Shown: in pieces, positions 4,715 through 5,751 of the stretch | Layout of the letters: each line of letters begins with the position of its first letter | Position numbering within the stretch: the stretch's first letter is position 1 | Source: an uncultured Oscillospiraceae bacterium | Lineage (GTDB): Bacteria > Bacillota > Clostridia > Oscillospirales > Ruminococcaceae | Assembly (NCBI GenBank): GCA_900556525.1 | Contig: USOZ01000129.1 | Span: 1 to 5,751 of the forward strand | Reading direction: 5' to 3' | DNA: 5,751 bases | The notes under the pieces: generated by a model | Seen by the model: only the letters and a program-made list of their open reading frames with translations | The model's database searches: none | What the model was told of the DNA's origin: nothing | Position numbers and translations under genes: made by a program

Positions 4715-4751
4715 GAAGGCTGCGTAAAATCTACGCAGCCTTCTTCTTTTC
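4715..4751 (+). terminator. Strong intrinsic terminator of the J-domain gene
   Basis: A perfect 12-bp stem, GAAGGCTGCGTA (4715-4726) with TACGCAGCCTTC (4732-4743), 5-base loop, followed by TTCTTTT. It begins 60 bases after the J-domain stop. Its right arm also encodes the last residues of the recombinase remnant on minus, whose TAG stop (4731-4733) falls at the loop edge, so the two convergent units share this structure. The minus-side T tract is weak, so it acts mainly on plus. Confidence 0.88.
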
Positions 4752-5751
4752 GTCATCATCTCTGCGGTCAAGTACAGCCAAAGCGGTTGCCAAGTTGAAC
4801 CTGAAATAAATGTCCACTTGATTTATCGGGAGCATAAACCGTGTTTTTTCAATCAACTCGTGCATAATTTCTGGAGTAAGTTCTGATATATACTCATACT
4901 TTCTGACAATATCCATAAACTGAGATAGATCGGCGGTTTTCTACTCACATTCTGAAATGATTGTTTGCAGTTCAGCAACCGTTTGCTTCAGCTGTTTTTG
5001 TTCGTTGTCATAATCACTGGACAGCGTATCAAAACGCTCATCAGAAAGCTTACCCGAAATATTATCCTTGCAAATCCATTTGAACAGTTTATCCAGTTTT
5101 GCAATTCATTTTTCGGAATGTGCGAGAGTTTTTCTTTCCTTTTTGATTTCCGATATATGGTTCTGTGCAGATCTTTCCGTAGCAAGTCTGATAAACTCAT
5201 CCTCATTTGTATGAACTGTACTCATCTCCTTTAAGATAAGCTCGCTGAGTACACAGGTTCTGATATAGTGGGCGGTACATTCATTTTTGTCTATTGCATA
5301 AATTCCGCATTTCAGATGTTCCTGCTTAGAAGTAAGGTTTTTGGAACGACAAAGATGAAGCTTGCTTCCGCAATCCGCACAGAACACTATGTTTGAAAAT
5401 GGATTTATCTCCTTTGATTTCTGCGGGCGAATTCTGTTTTTTGTATTTCCTGCACAAGTTCAAATCATACTGCAATACAATCGCCTCATGGGTATTTTCA
5501 AATATTACCCATTCTACACGAGAATTTTTAATCTTTTTCTTGTTCTTGCGAGATTTCTGCCTTGTTCTGAAGTTAACGGTATGACCAATGTATTCAGATT
5601 TTTCAAGGATTTTCACCACGCTGTCTGAACACCAGCGAGTAGGGTATTTGAATGTCCGTGTGTATGGTAACCCTTTCGATTTAGCGTATGCAGTAGGAAT
5701 AAGCACACCCACCCTCTGCACTCAATATTCTTGCGATTTGCGAAGGCCCAT
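4731..5751 (-). pseudogene. Large serine recombinase, 3' part, decayed by frameshifts and stops
   Basis: The remains of a TnpX-like large serine recombinase, which would excise and integrate a mobile element; its catalytic N-terminus lies beyond the window. In order on minus: GPSQIARILSAEG, then LIPTAYAKSKG and a recombinase-domain block (SVVKILEKSEYIGHTVNF, EWVIFENTHEAIV), a zinc ribbon (FCADCGSKLHLCR, then KCGIY and ECTAHYIR), a coiled coil (for example IAKLDKLFKWICKDN), and the C-terminal DUF4368-like block (FMDIVRKYEYISELTPEIM, QVDIYFRFN) ending KKKAA. Lesions: an ACCC duplication at 5707-5714 (+4), one base lost in each of two homopolymers (near 5462-5464 and 5437-5442), TGA at 5106-5108 and TAG at 4941-4943. 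Each rejoined segment matches the family order, so it is one broken gene, not several small ones. It cannot make a working enzyme unless sequencing errors explain the indels. Confidence 0.92.

Noticed and set aside
4965..5628. Plus-strand frames inside the recombinase remnant
   Set aside because: They are antisense shadows; the minus strand gives family motifs throughout once frames are rejoined.
5106..5721. Two separate small recombinase-like genes on minus
   Set aside because: They are consecutive pieces of one recombinase split by frameshifts, with no independent start signals.
2350..5751. A duplicated tRNA 3' end as an attachment site pair
   Set aside because: I looked for a second copy of the tRNA-Thr or tRNA-Tyr 3' ends and saw none inside the window; the other end may lie outside.

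Overview
The window looks chromosomal, from a low-to-moderate GC Firmicute, probably a gut clostridium of the Ruminococcus/Oscillospiraceae kind. The reasons are AGGAGG-type ribosome binding sites, near-consensus sigma-A promoters (TTGACA-N17-TATAAT and extended -10 TGNTATAAT), tRNAs with encoded CCA, and a TnpX/DUF4368-type large serine recombinase. No genus-specific marker was seen, so this placement is an inference.

Region 1 (1-1970) holds two tandem, co-directional CPBP (CAAX-like) intramembrane proteases. The first enters the window already open, so its start lies upstream. The second starts at a GTG behind a clear AAGGAGG. They are diverged paralogues, each with the EExxxR, FxxxH and HxxxN motifs.

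Region 2 (2065-2349) is a tRNA transcription unit with a perfect-consensus promoter, tRNA-Thr(UGU) and tRNA-Tyr(GUA). Three small hairpins lie between the tRNAs, and a 51-base near-perfect hairpin begins two bases after the Tyr CCA.

Region 3 (2351-2944) has no long gene but is dense in structure. It contains a minus-strand intrinsic terminator, a strong plus promoter, a folded plus-strand RNA and an opposing minus promoter. The two promoters face each other about 150 bases apart, so the predicted RNAs overlap in antisense. A 36-codon hydrophobic peptide frame lies on the plus strand. This sense/antisense module, possibly a type I toxin-antitoxin locus or a countertranscript regulator, is the best candidate for something undescribed here. 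It is a hypothesis from sequence alone.

Region 4 (2945-4654) is a divergent pair: a 61-residue ribbon-helix-helix-like protein on minus, and a 446-residue multi-span membrane protein with a C-terminal J domain on plus. The shared intergenic region has mirror-image extended -10 boxes forming a 12-bp inverted repeat, and a perfect 17-bp palindrome that looks like an operator.

Region 5 (4731-5751) is the decayed 3' part of a large serine recombinase on minus. Three frameshifts and two in-frame stops can each be located. A strong plus-strand terminator ends the J-domain gene and overlaps the recombinase stop codon.

Together, the tRNA genes mark the edge of what looks like core chromosome. The AT-richer segment from about 2350 to the recombinase reads as the remains of an integrated element that kept a regulator/membrane-J-protein pair and a small RNA locus while its integrase decayed.
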